NCBI GenBank assembly: GCA_023254365.1
Contig: JALRLQ010000038.1
Span: forward strand, 1 to 15,184
Direction of reading: 5' to 3'
DNA: 15,184 bases
From: Candidatus Poseidonia sp.
GTDB lineage: Archaea > Thermoplasmatota > Poseidoniia > Poseidoniales > Poseidoniaceae
Shown: positions 13,934-15,184 of the stretch, in pieces
Layout: the number at the start of each line of letters is the position of its first letter
How positions within the stretch are numbered: position 1 is the first letter of the stretch
Program-made: the position numbers and the translations under genes
The notes under the pieces: generated by a model
The model's input: only the letters and a program-made list of their open reading frames with translations
Database searches by the model: none
What the model was told of the DNA's origin: nothing

Positions 13934-13942
13934 TTGATATTG
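13934..13942. promoter_or_regulatory. Putative shared TATA box, HAD phosphatase / archaeosortase
   Basis: TTGATATTG is the AT-rich core of the 79-base divergent gap. Its centre is 25 bases before the archaeosortase ATG, the distance expected between TATA box and transcript start, so the archaeosortase mRNA would be leaderless. In the other direction it would give a leader of about 30 bases for the phosphatase. Confidence 0.4.
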
Positions 13943-13962
13943 AACCCAACCAACGCAGGGCT

Positions 13963-14865
13963 ATGCTGGTCAGTGCCGAAACCGCCACCCTCCTCGGTGC
14001 GCTTGGCATGGCCTTTCTCGGATTTTCATGGGTTCGCCGACGCCACGAGACCATCAGGCCTGCCCAACTTGGTTGGGTGCTTGTGGGCTTCTATTTCTTC
14101 AATCAATCTTGGGTGTACCTCGAACACGACGACGTGATTCTGACGGTGATGTGTGCCCTCACGCTCCCACTCGCCTGTTGGGCTGCATGGTGGGAATCCA
14201 ACGCTAAAGGTCGGCAAAAAGAGGCGATGGTGTGGGCCAGAGGGACGGTTGCCTTTGCCGGTGGACCCTACATGCTGGTGACCTATGTACCCTACCTCAG
14301 CGTCTTGGCGATTTGGTTCGTTGCCACCCAGTCGGCATGGTTTCTTGGATTCGCTACCGGTCAAGACATCAACATCGGCACCACGTGGGTCAACGATGCC
14401 TCTGGGCGTGTGGCCTGGGAGGATTGGGACGGCAACCGATGGTTCGCCACCGATTTCACCGGAGAATATGCTTTCCAATCCGAACTCATTCTCGCCGATG
14501 GAAGCCTGATTGGCATCAATTTCGTGCTCGCCTGCACGGCTCTCCAATCGATGGTGCTCTTCATTGGGGCCATCTCGGTGCTCGACCTGTCCTGGAAACG
14601 CAGGGTTCGAGCCTTGTTGCTCACCGTCCCCCTCATCCACGCACTCAACGTGTTTCGCAACGCAGGCTTGATCTGGATGCACATGAACTACACCCAGTGG
14701 GACCTCTGGGGCATGAGTGTGTTTGAGTTCGGACACAGTTACGTCGCACGGGTGGTCAGTTTGTTTGCCATGTTCCTCATGGCGCTGATCATGTTTGAGA
14801 TGCTCCCTACCATGCACCGAAACATCATGTCGCTCATCTCGCCCAAGACCAATCAAAAGGCATAG
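13963..14865 (+). CDS. artA: Archaeosortase (exosortase/archaeosortase family), ArtA-like
   Basis: A 300-aa polytopic membrane protein with about seven hydrophobic segments (near 7-24, 35-52, 57-77, 93-123, 183-207, 214-236, 258-282). The family's catalytic residues are in place: Cys191 in LACTALQSMVLF, Arg232 in HALNVFRNAGLI, and His258 with Arg263 in FGHSYVAR. Archaeosortase A is a membrane transpeptidase that cuts proteins at a C-terminal PGF-CTERM signal and joins them to a lipid, anchoring surface proteins outside the cell. A roughly 55-residue hydrophilic loop with many Trp, Asp and Gly (about 130-180) lies before the catalytic helix. The ATG at 13963 fits a leaderless mRNA; upstream in-frame starts would run into the divergent gene. 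No target protein with this signal is in the window. Confidence 0.9.
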   Translation: MLVSAETATLLGALGMAFLGFSWVRRRHETIRPAQLGWVLVGFYFFNQSWVYLEHDDVILTVMCALTLPLACWAAWWESNAKGRQKEAMVWARGTVAFAGGPYMLVTYVPYLSVLAIWFVATQSAWFLGFATGQDINIGTTWVNDASGRVAWEDWDGNRWFATDFTGEYAFQSELILADGSLIGINFVLACTALQSMVLFIGAISVLDLSWKRRVRALLLTVPLIHALNVFRNAGLIWMHMNYTQWDLWGMSVFEFGHSYVARVVSLFAMFLMALIMFEMLPTMHRNIMSLISPKTNQKA

Positions 14866-14866
14866 A

Positions 14867-14938
14867 TGCACACGCCGGGACTCGAACCCGGGTGGAGAGG
14901 TTGGGAACCTCCCATCATAACCACTAGATCACGTGTGC
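14867..14938 (-). tRNA. tRNA-Gly (anticodon CCC)
   Basis: A 72-base cloverleaf on the minus strand. Acceptor GCACACG pairs fully with CGTGTGC; the D arm is short (ATC/GAT core, loop with GTGG). The anticodon stem GGAGG/CCTCT holds loop TTCCCAA, so the anticodon is CCC (14905-14903), which reads GGG. The T arm is CCGGG-TTCGAGT-CCCGG with a four-base variable loop. The discriminator is A and CCA is not encoded, as in many archaea. No intron. The 3' end is one base from the archaeosortase stop codon on the opposite strand. Confidence 0.96.
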
Positions 14939-15016
14939 TGCGGGTGCTGGAACCCGGTTCGATTCATGAGGGCTGTGGTCGGAAAACATGATGGGGCAAC
15001 GACCAACCCCGGGAAC

Positions 15017-15184
15017 ATGCACCCTGCGTTGGAACCGTTCACCTTCCAGCGAACGGGAAAACGCATTCGCAATCGATGTGTATTGGCGGCCATGACCAAC
15101 AAGCAGAGCGAGGAAAACGGTGTGCTCAGCGAGGAAGAAATCAGGTGGTTATGCGCTCGAAGCAAGGGTGGTTTTGGTATCGTG
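15017..15184 (+). CDS. Old Yellow Enzyme-like FMN oxidoreductase, 5' part (cut by window edge)
   Basis: A 56-codon frame open to the right edge. Its start resembles the N-terminus of NADH:flavin oxidoreductases of the Old Yellow Enzyme family: LEPFTF, then the strand RIRNRCVLAAMTNKQSEENG (16-35), in place of the usual LKNRIVMAPMTR, then GVLSEEEIRWLCARSKGGFG (35-54), which fits the first helix and second strand of the FMN-binding TIM barrel. Such enzymes reduce activated C=C bonds or act in fatty acid or xenobiotic metabolism; the substrate cannot be judged from this part. ATG 15017 is chosen from family similarity; an in-frame ATG at 14966 would add 17 residues. It diverges from the tRNA-Gly gene. 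Confidence 0.78.
   Translation, partial: MHPALEPFTFQRTGKRIRNRCVLAAMTNKQSEENGVLSEEEIRWLCARSKGGFGIV

Noticed and set aside
14696..14865. Archaeosortase target signal (PGF-CTERM) in the window
   Set aside because: I looked for a PGF-type motif, helix and basic end at the C-terminus of the complete proteins in the window and found none.
14026..14871. Minus-strand open frame of 281 aa rich in His, Glu and Pro
   Set aside because: It is the antisense shadow of the archaeosortase gene, whose catalytic residues and membrane helices are plain on the plus strand.
14948..14966. GGTTCGATTC-like string next to the tRNA, resembling a T arm
   Set aside because: No acceptor, anticodon or D arm can be built around it; it is not a second tRNA.

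Overview
The window is archaeal chromosomal DNA, most likely from a marine Thermoplasmatota lineage such as Marine Group II (Poseidoniales). This rests on an archaeal exosome/proteasome gene cluster, SBDS, Pcc1, prefoldin, ribosomal protein L37Ae, TiaS, Dph6, an archaeosortase, and a tRNA gene without an encoded CCA. The assignment to Marine Group II is inference from protein flavour; no rRNA gene is present to test it. Coding density is very high, and no stretch over 300 bases lacks a gene. I saw no insertion sequence, CRISPR array, rRNA gene or transposase. Layout, left to right. (1) 1-6629, minus strand: one long superoperon transcribed right to left: psmA (proteasome alpha), SBDS, rrp4, rrp41, rrp42, rpl37ae, pcc1, prefoldin beta, a DHH phosphoesterase, and a helical-repeat (TPR-like) protein cut by the left edge. 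Most junctions are short gaps or overlaps of 1-4 bases, often with clear Shine-Dalgarno sites. The genes join RNA decay (exosome), protein decay (proteasome), ribosome maturation (SBDS), tRNA modification (Pcc1, a KEOPS subunit) and folding (prefoldin). (2) 6769-8774: dph6 (plus) diverges from psmA and converges on purB (minus); their 3' ends overlap by 7 bases. (3) 8834-10477: small, poorly known genes: a four-helix membrane protein, a 69-aa tail-anchored protein, a RecA-fold protein with a broken P-loop, and an 86-aa single-helix protein. The second and third share a divergent promoter region. (4) 10610-12055: a 415-aa two-helix membrane protein of unknown function, then a 53-residue 3'-terminal fragment of secY without its gene body, fused onto the 3' end of tiaS. 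This is the most unusual structure in the window. (5) 12030-14938: tiaS and a GmhB-like HAD phosphatase (minus), diverging from an archaeosortase (plus) whose stop codon lies one base from a tRNA-Gly(CCC) gene on the other strand. (6) 15017-15184: the start of an Old Yellow Enzyme-like flavin oxidoreductase that runs off the right edge.
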